This document shows positions 8,101-17,127 of a stretch of DNA of 64,000 nucleotides, piece after piece. The position numbers were made by a program, and so were the translations under genes. Below the pieces are notes generated by a model that was not told the origin of the DNA, searched no databases, and saw only the letters and a program-made list of their open reading frames with translations. Each line of letters opens with the position of its first letter. The first letter of the stretch is position 1. The stretch is from contig NZ_KI912577.1 of assembly GCF_000519085.1 (NCBI RefSeq), positions 994,501-1,058,500 of the forward strand. Direction: 5' to 3'. This stretch comes from Methylobacterium sp. 10 (GTDB lineage: Bacteria; Pseudomonadota; Alphaproteobacteria; Rhizobiales; Beijerinckiaceae).

Positions 8101-8607
8101 ATGGCGCAAGACAGCGAGCAGGAAGGGCGGCTGACCCGGATCTCGGCCTTCGTCTTTCTGCATACCGAACACGCGGTCTATGCCGCCCTCGGCCTGCTTC
8201 TCGCCGGGACGGCGATCCTCGCGCTCATCGACGCGACGGGCCTGCTCTTCGGGGCGATCCGCCATCTCGGGGGCTCGGGCGAACTCCTCAAGATCGTCGA
8301 CAGCCTGCTGTTCCTGCTGATGCTGGTGGAGATCCTGCACACGGTGCGGGTCTCGATGCGCTCGGGCAAGCTCACCTGCGAGCCCTTCCTCATCGTCGGA
8401 CTGATCGCCTCGATCCGGCGCGTCCTCGTCATCACCCTGCAATCCTCCGAGGTGATGCACGCGCCGATGACGGCCGAGCGCGAGGCGCTGTTCCGCGCCT
8501 CCATGATCGAACTCGGGGTGCTGTCCGGGCTCATCCTCACCATGGTGATCTCGATCTTCCTCCTGCACCGCGCCCGCGACGACAACGAGGTGGCCGGCAA
8601 GGAATGA
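8101..8607 (+). CDS. PsiE-like (phosphate-starvation-inducible E family) membrane protein
   Basis: 168 aa with four predicted membrane helices. The segment FLLMLVEILHTVRVSMRSG followed by CEPFLIVGLIASIRRVLVIT is the conserved core of the PsiE/DUF2500-like membrane family. The function is unknown; in E. coli psiE is PhoB- and CRP-regulated, but no Pho box is evident here. A strong GGGAGG site precedes the ATG. It may be co-transcribed with the DUF4337 gene upstream. Confidence 0.7.
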   Translation: MAQDSEQEGRLTRISAFVFLHTEHAVYAALGLLLAGTAILALIDATGLLFGAIRHLGGSGELLKIVDSLLFLLMLVEILHTVRVSMRSGKLTCEPFLIVGLIASIRRVLVITLQSSEVMHAPMTAEREALFRASMIELGVLSGLILTMVISIFLLHRARDDNEVAGKE

Positions 8608-8726
8608 TCCCGCCGTCCTGGAACTGGCTTCGCACTTGCGAAGACGAGGCCCGATCTTCAGATCAGGCCGATGAGACGAGCGGTCGCGACGCCGCGCGAT
8701 GTTGCGGATGAGACGGACCGGGACCG

Positions 8727-10073
8727 ATGATCAGCGCCTTCGACCTGTTCAAGATCGGGATCGGCCCGTCGAGCTCGCATACGGTGGGGCCGATGGTGGC
8801 GGCCCTCGCGTTCCGCGAGCGGACGCGGCGCCGTCCCGGTCTCGCCCGGATCCGCGCCGAGATCTTCGGCTCCCTCGCCTGGACCGGACGCGGGCACGGG
8901 ACCGACGTCGCCATCCTCCTCGGCCTCCTCGGCCATAGCCCCTCCGCCATCGACCCCGACCGGGTCGACGAGTACGTGGCCGAGGCGAAGCGGACGGGCC
9001 GGCTCGGCCTCGGCGGACCGGCCTTCGCCCTCGAGACCGATCTCGTCTTCAACTTCGCCGAAGTGCTGCCGGTGCACACCAACGGCATGCGCTTCCGCGC
9101 CCTCGACGGGCAGGGCACGGTCCTCGACACGGTCACCTGCTATTCCATCGGCGGCGGTTTCGTCGTCGGCGAGGAGGAGGTCCGCGCGGGCGAGGCGGTG
9201 GAGTTTCCGCTCCCCTATGCCAGCGCCGCCGATCTCCTGGCCACGTGCCTGCGCACCGGCTTCTCCATCGCCCAGGTCCAGCGCGCCAACGAGGGTGCGA
9301 GCCGCAGCCGCGAGGCCATCGACGAGGGGCTGGACGCCATCCGCGACGCGATGTTCGCCTGCATCGACAGGGGGCTTCGCCAGACCGGCGAATTGCCCGG
9401 CGGCCTCAAGGTGCGGCGGCGGGCCAAGAAGCTGTTCGAGGATCTGGAGGCGAACCGCCACCTCAACGCCCGGCCGGCCCACGAGATCATGGACTGGATC
9501 AGCCTGTTCGCCCTCGCGGTGAACGAGGAGAACGCCGCCGGCGGCCGGGTGGTGACCGCCCCCACCAACGGCGCCGCCGGCATCGTCCCCGCCGTGCTGC
9601 GCTATGCCCGCGACTTCTGCCCAGGCTGGTCGGACGAGCGCGGCCGCGAATTCCTGCTGGTGGCGGCCGCCATCGGCGGCCTCATCAAGAGCCGCGCCTC
9701 GATTTCCGGCGCCGAGGTCGGCTGCCAGGGGGAGGTCGGCTCGGCGGCCGCCATGGCGGCGGCCGGCCTCGCCGCGCTGCTGGGCGGCTCCACCCTCCAG
9801 ATCGAGAATGCCGCCGAGATCGCCATGGAGCACCATCTCGGCATGACCTGCGACCCGATCGGCGGCCTCGTCCAGATCCCCTGCATCGAGCGCAACGCCT
9901 TCGGCGCCAACAAGGCGGTGGTGGCCGCCTCCCTGGCGCTGCGCGGCGACGGCATCCACCGGGTCAGCCTCGACGAGGTCATCGAGACCATGCGCCAGAC
10001 CGGCCACGACATGCAGGCGAAGTACAAGGAGACCTCGCTCGGCGGCCTCGCGGTGAACGTGGCGGCGTGCTGA
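8727..10073 (+). CDS. sdaA: L-serine ammonia-lyase (iron-sulfur serine dehydratase)
   Basis: 448 aa, the usual length of the single-chain enzyme. It converts L-serine to pyruvate and ammonia. The N-terminal beta domain begins ISAFDLFKIGIGPSSSHTVGPM, a signature of the family. The catalytic alpha domain has the cluster cysteines in GAEVGCQGEVGSA and GMTCDPIGGLVQIPC. The C-terminus ends in Cys (NVAAC), as in bacterial SdaA, where the terminal cysteine reaches into the active site and occupies the fourth iron. It is a single gene with no obvious operon partner. Confidence 0.95.
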   Translation: MISAFDLFKIGIGPSSSHTVGPMVAALAFRERTRRRPGLARIRAEIFGSLAWTGRGHGTDVAILLGLLGHSPSAIDPDRVDEYVAEAKRTGRLGLGGPAFALETDLVFNFAEVLPVHTNGMRFRALDGQGTVLDTVTCYSIGGGFVVGEEEVRAGEAVEFPLPYASAADLLATCLRTGFSIAQVQRANEGASRSREAIDEGLDAIRDAMFACIDRGLRQTGELPGGLKVRRRAKKLFEDLEANRHLNARPAHEIMDWISLFALAVNEENAAGGRVVTAPTNGAAGIVPAVLRYARDFCPGWSDERGREFLLVAAAIGGLIKSRASISGAEVGCQGEVGSAAAMAAAGLAALLGGSTLQIENAAEIAMEHHLGMTCDPIGGLVQIPCIERNAFGANKAVVAASLALRGDGIHRVSLDEVIETMRQTGHDMQAKYKETSLGGLAVNVAAC

Positions 10074-10181
10074 GCCGCCGATCCCGTCTCAGCCGTCACG
10101 GCCGGTTCTGCAGATTATCCAGACGGTGACGAGCGGAACCCATGGCCGTAGGTGCACTCTGCGAACCCTCAGCTGCCGGGG

Positions 10182-10634
10182 CTAGCTGGCGAGACGCTGC
10201 GCCTGACGCTTGGCCGCATCGAAGGCCTGAAGATCGAGGGCGAGATTGATGACGTGAGCGCTCTTCAGGCGTGTCGGCTCGATCGCGCTTCCGATACCGT
10301 GCTGCAGGTAGACTTCTTCCACCTCTGGCGTTCGCATCGCGCCGCCCATGGTCCAGTTGGGGAAGGCGCGTCCCTGAACATTGCGCGCATCCATGATGGT
10401 TGCAGTGGCGTGGCGCGGGTCGCGTGCAATACGAGTATAGGTGGCACTCACCTGGGCTTGGTCACCCTCTAAAATCTGAATGAACCACGTCTTGTCGAAA
10501 ATGAGGAAGCCGGTGATCCCGTCCCTGCTATTATTACGCTGAGAAGCGGAAACGATATCCCGCAAATTCGTAAGCATTGCGCGGTCATTACCCTGCACGA
10601 TGTTACGGCTATAATAGACGAGCTGGTGAACCAT
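10182..10634 (-). CDS. BLUF-domain blue-light photoreceptor
   Basis: 150 aa, a stand-alone (short) BLUF protein. The flavin-binding core is complete: Tyr7 in LVYYS, Asn35 in the NNSRDGITG loop, Gln53 in FIQILEGD, and Trp94 in FPNWTMG. These correspond in spacing to the photocycle residues of known BLUF proteins, apart from a four-residue insertion after Tyr7. About 50 residues after the core form C-terminal helices, with no enzymatic output domain. Such proteins signal by protein-protein contact. No obvious partner regulator sits beside it. Confidence 0.88.
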   Translation of the reverse strand: MVHQLVYYSRNIVQGNDRAMLTNLRDIVSASQRNNSRDGITGFLIFDKTWFIQILEGDQAQVSATYTRIARDPRHATATIMDARNVQGRAFPNWTMGGAMRTPEVEEVYLQHGIGSAIEPTRLKSAHVINLALDLQAFDAAKRQAQRLAS

Positions 10635-11037
10635 CGTAGATTTTCACTTCTGTTAAAAAGCGGATCGTAAGAAAATGATCGTCTCTTACGCTCGTGCAGC
10701 CCACCAACGCCGCAAGAACCAAATCGCCCTTGACCCCATTGTCTTGTTTGATCGCTAAGTTAATCAAATCTCAAGACGTAACGATAAGCTGCTTCTGGAC
10801 TCCTCTTCACCGCTCGGGCCAGCGACAGCCGGAGGTCTTTACGCGACGTGCCGGATGCCGGGGATGAGCCGTCGGTCGTCCTTCCACGACGGTCCCAGCT
10901 AAGCTTTCAAGAACGGCGCGATGACCGCTCACCGTCCAGCCGAGAGCCCGATCACGGGATTCAGAGCCGATGCCTGGATCCGGATCGCGCCCAAAATACC
11001 CGAAATCGTCTCCTGGGAGAGGAGACGCACGCCTCCG
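10635..11037. other. 403-bp gap upstream of the BLUF gene
   Basis: No gene is seen. The part nearest the BLUF start (10650-10800) is AT-rich for this genome and holds an inverted repeat TTTGAT-N10-ATCAAA (10747-10768) about 115-135 bp upstream of the start, a possible operator. The rest (10800-11037) lies downstream of tex and shows nothing I can assign. Confidence 0.5.
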
Positions 11038-13368
11038 TCAACGGCGTCCGCGGTCCTTGCCCTCCGCCGCCCGGCGCAGGGCCTCGGCGAACGCGCCGTC
11101 CGGAGCCGGGCCGCGTGGCGCCGGAGCCGGCGCGGGTCTCTGCTGGGGCCGTGAGGAGGAGCGCTCCTCCTGTCGCCCCGGTCGCGCCGCGCCCGCTTCC
11201 TCCGAGCGCATGCTGAGCGCGATGCGCTTGCGGTTGGCATCCACCTCGACGACGCGCACCTGCACCACGTCGCCGGGCTTCACCACCTCGCGCGGGTCCT
11301 TCACGAACCGGTCGGCCAGGACCGAGATGTGGACGAGACCGTCCTGGTGGACGCCGATATCGACGAAGGCGCCGAAGGCGGCGACGTTGGTCACGACGCC
11401 TTCGAGGCGCATGCCGGGGCGGAGGTCCGAGATCTTTTCCACCCCGTCCTGGAAGGTCGCGGTCCTGAAGGCAGGGCGCGGGTCGCGGCCGGGCTTTTCC
11501 AGCTCCGCCAGGATGTCGGTGACCGTGGGCAGGCCGAAGGTCTCGTCGGTGAAGCGCTTCGGGTCGAGGCTCTTCAGGACGGGGCCGTTGCCGATGACGG
11601 CCTGGATGGGCTGCCCGGCGGCGGCGAGGATGCGGCGCACCACCGGATAGGCTTCCGGATGCACGCCGGACGCGTCGAGGGGATCGTCGCCGTCGCGGAT
11701 GCGCAGGAAGCCGGCGGCGAGCTCGTAGGCCTTGGGGCCGAGGCCGGCGACCTTCTTGAGGCCGGCGCGGGTGCGGAACGGGCCCTTCTCGTCCCGCGTC
11801 GTCACGATATTGGCCGCCACCCGCTCGGACAGGCCGGAGACGCGGGCGAGCAGGGGCGCGGAGGCGATGTTCACGTCGACGCCGACGCCGTTCACGCAAT
11901 CCTCCACCACAGCGTCGAGGGCCTTGGAGAGCTGACCCTCGGCGAGGTCGTGCTGGTACTGGCCGACGCCGATGGCCTTCGGCTCGATCTTCACCAGTTC
12001 GGCGAGGGGGTCCTGCAGGCGCCGCGCGATGGAGACCGCCCCGCGCAGGGTCACGTCGAGGCCCGGCAATTCGGCGCTGGCATAGGCGGAGGCCGAGTAG
12101 ACCGAGGCGCCGGCCTCCGACACCATCACCTTGGTGAGGCTCAGCTCCGGTTGCTTGGCGATGAGTTCGGCGGCGAGCTTGTCGGTCTCCCGCGAGGCCG
12201 TGCCGTTGCCGATGGCGACGAGTTCGACCTTGTGGGCGCGGCAGAGCCTGGCCAGGGCGACGAGGGCGCCGTTCCAGTCGCGGCGCGGCTCGTGCGGGTA
12301 GATCACCTCGGTGGCCGCGACCTTGCCGGTGGCATCCACCACCGCGACCTTCACCCCGGTGCGGAAACCGGGATCGAGGCCGAGAGTCGGCCGGGCTCCG
12401 GCGGGGGCGGCGAGCAGCAGGTCGCGCAGGTTGCCGGCAAAGACGCCCACGGCCCCGGTCTCGGCCACCTGCCGCAGGCGCGCGCGCAGGTCGGTGTCGA
12501 GGGCGGGTTTCAGCTTGGTGCGCCAGGTCCGGCGCACGGTCTCCATCAGGAAGCGGTCCCCCGGACGGCCGTGATCGCCGATGCGGAAGGCGCGGGCGAT
12601 GCGCAGTTCCTGCCAGGAGGGCACGCCCTTCTCGGCCACGTCGCCGGGGGCATCGGTGATGTCGAGGTCGAGGATTTCCTCCTTCTCGCCCCGGTACAGG
12701 GCCAGGATGCGGTGCGAGGGCAGGCGCGTGAGCGGTTCGGAGAAATCGAAATAATCGGCGAACTTCTCGCCGGCCGCCTCCTTGCCCTTCCTGACGGTGG
12801 AGGTCATCCGGCCACGCTGCCAGACCGTGTCGCGCAAGGTTCCCACCAGTTCCGGGTCTTCGCCGAACCGCTCGATCAGGATGGTGCGCGCGCCCTCCAG
12901 GGCGGCCTCGACATCGGCGACGCCTTTGCCCGCATCGACGAAGGCGCCGGCAGCCTGTTCCGGTACGCGTTCGGGATGGGCGAGCAAGGTCTCCGCCAGG
13001 GGGCCGAGCCCGGCCTCGCGGGCGGCCTGCGCCTTGGTGCGGCGCTTCACCTTGAACGGAAGGTAGAGGTCTTCGAGCCGCGCCTTGGTATCGGCGCCGA
13101 GGATGCGGGCCTTGAGGCCAGGGTCGAGCTTACCCTGCCCGTCGATACTCTCGAGGATGGCGGCGCGGCGCGCCTCAAGGTCGCGCAGATAGGCGAGGCG
13201 CTCTTCGAGGTCTCGGAGCTGGGAATCGTCGAGGCCGCCGGTGACCTCCTTGCGGTAGCGCGCGATGAACGGCACCGTCGATCCGCCATCGAGGAGTTCG
13301 ACGGCCGCACTCACCTGCCGCTCGGCGACCTTGAGCTCCGCCGCGATGGTTGCAGTGATGGCGGCCAT
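11038..13368 (-). CDS. tex: Tex, RNA-binding transcription accessory protein
   Basis: 776 aa, the normal length. The Tex N-terminal helical region (ELLDGGSTVPFIARYRKEVTGGLDD) is followed by the YqgF/RNase-H-like fold (LGLDPGFRTGVKVAVVD), helix-hairpin-helix segments (NIVTTRDEKGPFRTRAGLKKVAGLGPKAYE) and a C-terminal S1 RNA-binding domain (GMRLEGVVTNVAAFGAFVDIGVHQDGLVH). The tail beyond S1 is Arg/Pro-rich. Tex binds nucleic acid and affects transcription and stress tolerance. The N-terminal MAAITATIAAELKV start fits the family. It is monocistronic. Confidence 0.95.
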   Translation of the reverse strand: MAAITATIAAELKVAERQVSAAVELLDGGSTVPFIARYRKEVTGGLDDSQLRDLEERLAYLRDLEARRAAILESIDGQGKLDPGLKARILGADTKARLEDLYLPFKVKRRTKAQAAREAGLGPLAETLLAHPERVPEQAAGAFVDAGKGVADVEAALEGARTILIERFGEDPELVGTLRDTVWQRGRMTSTVRKGKEAAGEKFADYFDFSEPLTRLPSHRILALYRGEKEEILDLDITDAPGDVAEKGVPSWQELRIARAFRIGDHGRPGDRFLMETVRRTWRTKLKPALDTDLRARLRQVAETGAVGVFAGNLRDLLLAAPAGARPTLGLDPGFRTGVKVAVVDATGKVAATEVIYPHEPRRDWNGALVALARLCRAHKVELVAIGNGTASRETDKLAAELIAKQPELSLTKVMVSEAGASVYSASAYASAELPGLDVTLRGAVSIARRLQDPLAELVKIEPKAIGVGQYQHDLAEGQLSKALDAVVEDCVNGVGVDVNIASAPLLARVSGLSERVAANIVTTRDEKGPFRTRAGLKKVAGLGPKAYELAAGFLRIRDGDDPLDASGVHPEAYPVVRRILAAAGQPIQAVIGNGPVLKSLDPKRFTDETFGLPTVTDILAELEKPGRDPRPAFRTATFQDGVEKISDLRPGMRLEGVVTNVAAFGAFVDIGVHQDGLVHISVLADRFVKDPREVVKPGDVVQVRVVEVDANRKRIALSMRSEEAGAARPGRQEERSSSRPQQRPAPAPAPRGPAPDGAFAEALRRAAEGKDRGRR

Positions 13369-13601
13369 GGAATCCTCGCGCGCGTGAAGGGGTCGCGGTG
13401 TCTACAGGCCGGGCCGGAGAGCGGTCAAACCGCATCCGGCCGCCCCGCCGGGCTCCCGGGCCGACGTGTTCGTGACAAAGCCCCCCATGTCGATACCGAT
13501 TGTCGCGAAAGAGGACGTCGATCGCGCTTGCCCGCAATGGACAAGGGGTTCGTCGCAGCGGAGACTTGTCGAAAGAACAAACGGGTCAGGGAGAGAATCG
13601 C

Positions 13602-14714
13602 ATGAGGCTCAGGCTTGCTCTGGCCGCGCTCGTCGTCGCCTTCGCGGGGGCGGCCTCGGCGGAACCTCCGACATTCCAGGTCGATCCGGCCTGGCCCAAA
13701 CCCCTGCCGAACAACTGGATCATGGGCCAGGCCTCCGGCGTCGCCGTGGATGCCGAGGACCGGATCTGGGTGGTGCAGAGGCCCCGCTCGCTGACCGACG
13801 ACGAGAAGGCGGCGAGCCTCGACCCGCCGCGCACCAAATGCTGCCACCCCGCTCCGCCCGTGCTGGTCTTCGACCAGGCGGGCACCCTCGTCCGGTCATG
13901 GGGCGGGCCGGGCGAAGGCTATGACTGGCCGCAGAACGAGCACGGCATCCATATCGACCACAAGGGCTTCGTCTGGCTCGCCGGCAATGGCGAACAGGAT
14001 GGCTTGATCCTGAAATTCACGCCGGAGGGCAAATTCGTCCTGCAGATCGGCAAACAGGGTCCGCAGACCAACAGCCTCGACACCACCCGCCTCGGCCGCC
14101 CCGCCGCCATGCAGGTGGACCCGGAGACCAACGAACTCTTCGTCGCCGACGGCTACTTCAACCACCGGGTCATCGTGTTCGACGCCGGGACCGGGGCGTT
14201 CAAGCGGATGTGGGGCGCCTACGGAAAGCCGCCCACCGACGAAGCGCTGCCGGCCTACGACCCGGCCGCCGCACCGGCGCAGCAGTTCCGCAACCCGGTC
14301 CATTGCGTCCAGATCGCCCGCGACGGGCTGGTCTATGTCTGCGATCGGGCCAACGACCGGGTCCAGGTGTTCCACCGCGACGGCAGCTTCGTGAAGGAGT
14401 TCTTCGTGGAGAAGAACACCCGCGCCAACGGCTCCGTCTGGGAACTGGCCCTCTGGCCCGACCCCGACCAGACCTACCTCCTCAATGCGGACGGCGCCAA
14501 CAACGAGGTCCGCACCCTGAAGCGCGACACCGGCGAAGTGCTCGGCGCCTTCGGCCGCAACGGCCGCATGGCCGGCGACTTCCACTGGGTCCACAACCTC
14601 GCCGTGGACAGCAAGGGGAACGTGTTCACGACGGAGGTGGACACCGGCAAGCGCGCGCAGAAGTTCTTGTTCAAGGGGGAGATGGTGGTGCGGAAGCGGG
14701 CCGTGGGGCCTTGA
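13602..14714 (+). CDS. exported NHL-repeat beta-propeller protein
   Basis: 370 aa from ATG 13602, which follows AGGGAGAG; the frame is open upstream but unlikely to be coding. A signal peptide ends at ASA-EP. The mature protein shows repeated NHL blades (ASGVAVDAEDRIWVV, EHGIHIDHKGFVWLA, AAMQVDPETNELFVADGYFNHRVIVFD, HCVQIARDGLVYVCDRANDRVQVF, HNLAVDSKGNVFTTEVDTGKR). This family includes peptidyl-hydroxyglycine lyase-like propellers, but activity cannot be inferred. The two decayed 3' ends further downstream (15483, 16290) show that relatives of this gene once stood there. Confidence 0.85.
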   Translation: MRLRLALAALVVAFAGAASAEPPTFQVDPAWPKPLPNNWIMGQASGVAVDAEDRIWVVQRPRSLTDDEKAASLDPPRTKCCHPAPPVLVFDQAGTLVRSWGGPGEGYDWPQNEHGIHIDHKGFVWLAGNGEQDGLILKFTPEGKFVLQIGKQGPQTNSLDTTRLGRPAAMQVDPETNELFVADGYFNHRVIVFDAGTGAFKRMWGAYGKPPTDEALPAYDPAAAPAQQFRNPVHCVQIARDGLVYVCDRANDRVQVFHRDGSFVKEFFVEKNTRANGSVWELALWPDPDQTYLLNADGANNEVRTLKRDTGEVLGAFGRNGRMAGDFHWVHNLAVDSKGNVFTTEVDTGKRAQKFLFKGEMVVRKRAVGP

Positions 14715-14730
14715 CGCCGAATCCGAGATA

Positions 14731-14756
14731 AAGGCGGGGGCGAGCCCGCCTCTTCT
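14731..14756. terminator. terminator between convergent genes
   Basis: Stem GGCGGG (14733-14738) and CCCGCC (14745-14750) with a 6-nt loop, preceded by AAA and followed by TCTTCT. It lies between the NHL gene and the convergent methyltransferase gene, so it may serve both strands. Confidence 0.6.
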
Positions 14757-14766
14757 GGGTGAGCCC

Positions 14767-15417
14767 CTAGCAATCAGCATCCGGCACCTTCCGAGCCAGC
14801 CAGATCGTTGCTCCGCCGCAGGTCGGATCGTTTTCGACATGCTTGAGCACCTTAAAGCCGTTGGCTTGCAGCAGATGGCGATACTCGGCCGCATCGAGAC
14901 TGGCATGATACAGCGGTCGCCCCTCGAAAACGCCCGTAACTTCACCCTGTGCGGGACCGGAGGTGAAAAGCAGGGCCGCGCCAGGATGGCCGAGGCGGCC
15001 GAAGGTTTCGAACATCGGACGCTGGTCGTCGGGTTTCAGGTGGAAGACGCTGTGCCAAGCGACGAGCCCATGGAATCGCGGCAGCGGCGGCAAGGCGCGC
15101 ATGTCGGCCGTGAGCCATGTCTGATGAGGAAAGTGCTCTCTCGCGATGTCGATCAATGCCGTGGCACCGTCCACCCCGGTGAGACGACAGTCATTCTCGA
15201 TCAGATAGCCCGCGATCGGCTGGCCAGCACCACAGCCGATATCCAGAACGTCACCTCCGTTCCTCGGCATAGCCGTGAGGAACGCATCCAGCCATGATCG
15301 CTCGAGACGGTCGTTTCCGCGCCGTTTGATCCAGGCGGTGGCGTGCTCCTGATAGAGCTCCAGCACCGAGTCGGCAGCGCTCCGAATCTCCGGCGCCTCA
15401 CCCATTGCACCCATCAT
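14767..15417 (-). CDS. class I SAM-dependent methyltransferase
   Basis: 216 aa from ATG 15417, which follows GGGGAGG at 9 bp; the frame is open further upstream but runs into the decayed NHL copy. SAM-binding motif I is VLDIGCGAGQPIAGYL, motif II LTGVDGATALIDIA, and the motif IV region is FHGLVAWHSVFHL. It is a small-molecule type methyltransferase with unknown substrate. It is convergent to the NHL gene and flanked by copies of that gene's 3' end, so it may have been inserted there. Confidence 0.8.
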   Translation of the reverse strand: MMGAMGEAPEIRSAADSVLELYQEHATAWIKRRGNDRLERSWLDAFLTAMPRNGGDVLDIGCGAGQPIAGYLIENDCRLTGVDGATALIDIAREHFPHQTWLTADMRALPPLPRFHGLVAWHSVFHLKPDDQRPMFETFGRLGHPGAALLFTSGPAQGEVTGVFEGRPLYHASLDAAEYRHLLQANGFKVLKHVENDPTCGGATIWLARKVPDADC

Positions 15418-15482
15418 CGGTCTCATCCTCCCCCGGAACCGTCCCTCCATGGTCAGGTGCAAGGACATCGCCAGCCGGAGCA

Positions 15483-15574
15483 GTGTTCTCACGACGGAGG
15501 CGGACACGGGAAGACGCGCAGAAGCTCTTCTTATGGGAGAGTTGGTGGTGCGCAAGCGGGCTGTGGGGCCGTAG
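15483..15574 (+). pseudogene. decayed 3'-end copy of an NHL-propeller gene (copy B)
   Basis: From GTGTTC at 15483 to a TAG at 15574 the sequence follows the last ~95 bp of the intact NHL gene (14621-14714) closely, including ACGACGGAGG, ACGCGCAGAAG and GTGGTGCG-AAGCGGGC-GTGGGGCC. Small indels break the frame, so it is not coding. Nothing recognisable of the rest of the gene lies upstream of it; the opposite-strand methyltransferase gene takes that place. Confidence 0.75.
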
Positions 15575-15668
15575 AGATCGGCATGCGAAGAAGTGGGCCT
15601 CGACTCAGGGTGTTCGCTCTCACGGAAGTAGGGTAGGCCTGACAGTAGCCGTCGCCGCGAGACTGACT

Positions 15669-16232
15669 ATGTCGCTGACTAACCTTCTGGTACCGACTTA
15701 CAGGAACATGTTGCAGACGCTGGCCGGGCTGCTGGACAAGGCGGAGCAGCAGGTGGTGGATCGGGCCGATGGTCTGCTGTCGGCCCGTCTGGCACCGGAC
15801 ATGTACCCATTGGCGTCACAAGTGTGCTTTGCCGCCTACCAAGCTCAGGAAGCGACGTTCCGCCTTCGCAGTGAAGACATTCCTCAATCGCTTGCGGCCG
15901 TGGCGGCCGAGGGGCGCAATGCCGGCGACGTGCCCGGTTCAATCGCGGATGCACGGGCTCGTATCGCCGACGCATTGGCGCGTCTGGACAGCCTTTCGGA
16001 CAATGCCCTCGATGCCGGCGCGACCCGGCAGATCGCGATCGAGCTTCCGGGCACCATCACGTTCGAGATGACCGGCGAACAATACGCTCGGGATTGGGCT
16101 CTGCCTCAGTTCTACTTCCACGTCATCACCGCCTACGCCATCTTGCGGCATCACGGTATCGCGCTCGGCAAGGCCGATTACGTGCCTCACATGTTCGCGT
16201 ATCTCCGCCCCGGATCGCTGCCGTCCGCGTAG
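15669..16232 (+). CDS. DUF1993-family protein
   Basis: 187 aa from ATG 15669; the open frame upstream passes through the decayed NHL copy and is not used. The sequence (SLTNLLVPTYRNMLQTLAGLLDKAEQQV at the start, DMYPLASQVCFAAYQAQEATFRLR, and FYFHVITAYAILRHHGIALGKADY at the end) is typical of DUF1993, a helical family related to DinB-like four-helix bundles. The function is unknown. It lies between two decayed copies (B and C) of the NHL gene's 3' end. Confidence 0.82.
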   Translation: MSLTNLLVPTYRNMLQTLAGLLDKAEQQVVDRADGLLSARLAPDMYPLASQVCFAAYQAQEATFRLRSEDIPQSLAAVAAEGRNAGDVPGSIADARARIADALARLDSLSDNALDAGATRQIAIELPGTITFEMTGEQYARDWALPQFYFHVITAYAILRHHGIALGKADYVPHMFAYLRPGSLPSA

Positions 16233-16289
16233 CCGAAGGGGGTCGCTCGGGGCCTCGCATGCCGGAAAGCGGCACCGTCGATCCGAGCC

Positions 16290-16430
16290 CGGCGAGGTCC
16301 ATGGAGTCCACAATCTCGACGTGGACAGCCGGGGCAACGTCTTCACCCCGGAGGTGGATACCAGCAAGCGCACGCAGAAGTTCTTGTTCCGGGTGGAAGA
16401 TGGTGGTGCCCAAGCGGGCAGCGCGGCATC
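16290..16430 (+). pseudogene. decayed 3'-end copy of an NHL-propeller gene (copy C)
   Basis: Translating from GTC at 16306 gives VHNLDVDSRGNVFTPEV and then DTSKRTQKFLF, against VHNLAVDSKGNVFTTEV and DTGKRAQKFLF in the intact gene. DNA similarity extends from 16290 (GGCGA-GTCCATGGAGTCCACAA) to about 16430 and then fades. The frame is preserved over about 35 codons and then shifts relative to the parent. The protein-level changes suggest it descends from a diverged paralogue rather than a recent copy. Confidence 0.78.
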
Positions 16431-16590
16431 AACCGAGAACCGGGATACGAGTTCAATCGGAACGACCGGCCGGGTCTCGGCCATGCACATCCGGCGAAGT
16501 ACTCCGTCTTGGGATGGCTCGGTCCCCCCTCGCATGAGGGAGACCGGCTCGACGGAGCTCTCTCGGCTCGTCGGGCCGGAGACCGTCGCC

Positions 16591-16947
16591 TCACCGGGCG
16601 TCGACGAGGTTGAAGCTCGTGAGGCAGGCGTGCTTTCCGAGGGCGGCGTGCGGGATGATCGTGGCCGGCGTGGTGCCGAACGGGGCGCCGTCATCGGCAT
16701 CGTCCGGATCCTTGTATTCGCCCTCGACGTACTTCGTCTCGCAATCGTTGTACTTGTTGCAGGTGGCGAGCTTGGTGCAGATGACCTTGCTGTTCTGCTG
16801 ATAAATGTAATATGTCGCCCCGGAATAGGGCGGGCGCCCGAAGACCTCGGTCCTGATCGTGATGGGAGCGGCCGTATGGATGCCGGCGGCCTGTGCCTGG
16901 AACGCGACCGCCGACAGGCCGATCGCCGCGAGGATGCTGGTTTTCAT
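16591..16947 (-). CDS. small secreted cysteine-containing protein of unknown function
   Basis: 118 aa from ATG 16947. The signal peptide MKTSILAAIGLSAVAFQAQA is clear. The mature part has four cysteines in two closely spaced groups (VICTKLATC, YNDCETKY) plus KHAC, so disulfides are likely. The YYIYQQNSKVICTK stretch is strand-like. I do not recognise the family. The next gene on the same strand is another small secreted protein, 180 bp away. Confidence 0.65.
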   Translation of the reverse strand: MKTSILAAIGLSAVAFQAQAAGIHTAAPITIRTEVFGRPPYSGATYYIYQQNSKVICTKLATCNKYNDCETKYVEGEYKDPDDADDGAPFGTTPATIIPHAALGKHACLTSFNLVDAR

Positions 16948-17127
16948 GGGATTGACCTTTCGGTTCGCAGTCCGGTTTCGGATGATGTCGGATCGGGACA
17001 GCGGCGCCGTCCACGACCGCATCGGTCGCACGAAACCCGATCCGTTCAGACGACGGATGGGTTTCTGCTTTTCCGTTCCAAAGCCGGCGCCTCGATACTA
17101 CGGCGAGCGATGTGAATACTGGAGAGC

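Noticed and set aside
13572..13578. AAAGAAC half-site upstream of the NHL gene, matching one arm of the sulfate-operon palindrome
   Set aside because: The second arm is missing; a 7-bp match alone is expected by chance.
11329..13605. A 758-codon plus-strand open frame opposite tex
   Set aside because: No recognisable motif and skewed composition; tex on the minus strand is unambiguous.
14767..16947. Genomic island with integrase between the NHL gene and its decayed copies
   Set aside because: No integrase, transposase or tRNA attachment site is visible; only the repeated 3' ends support any insertion model.
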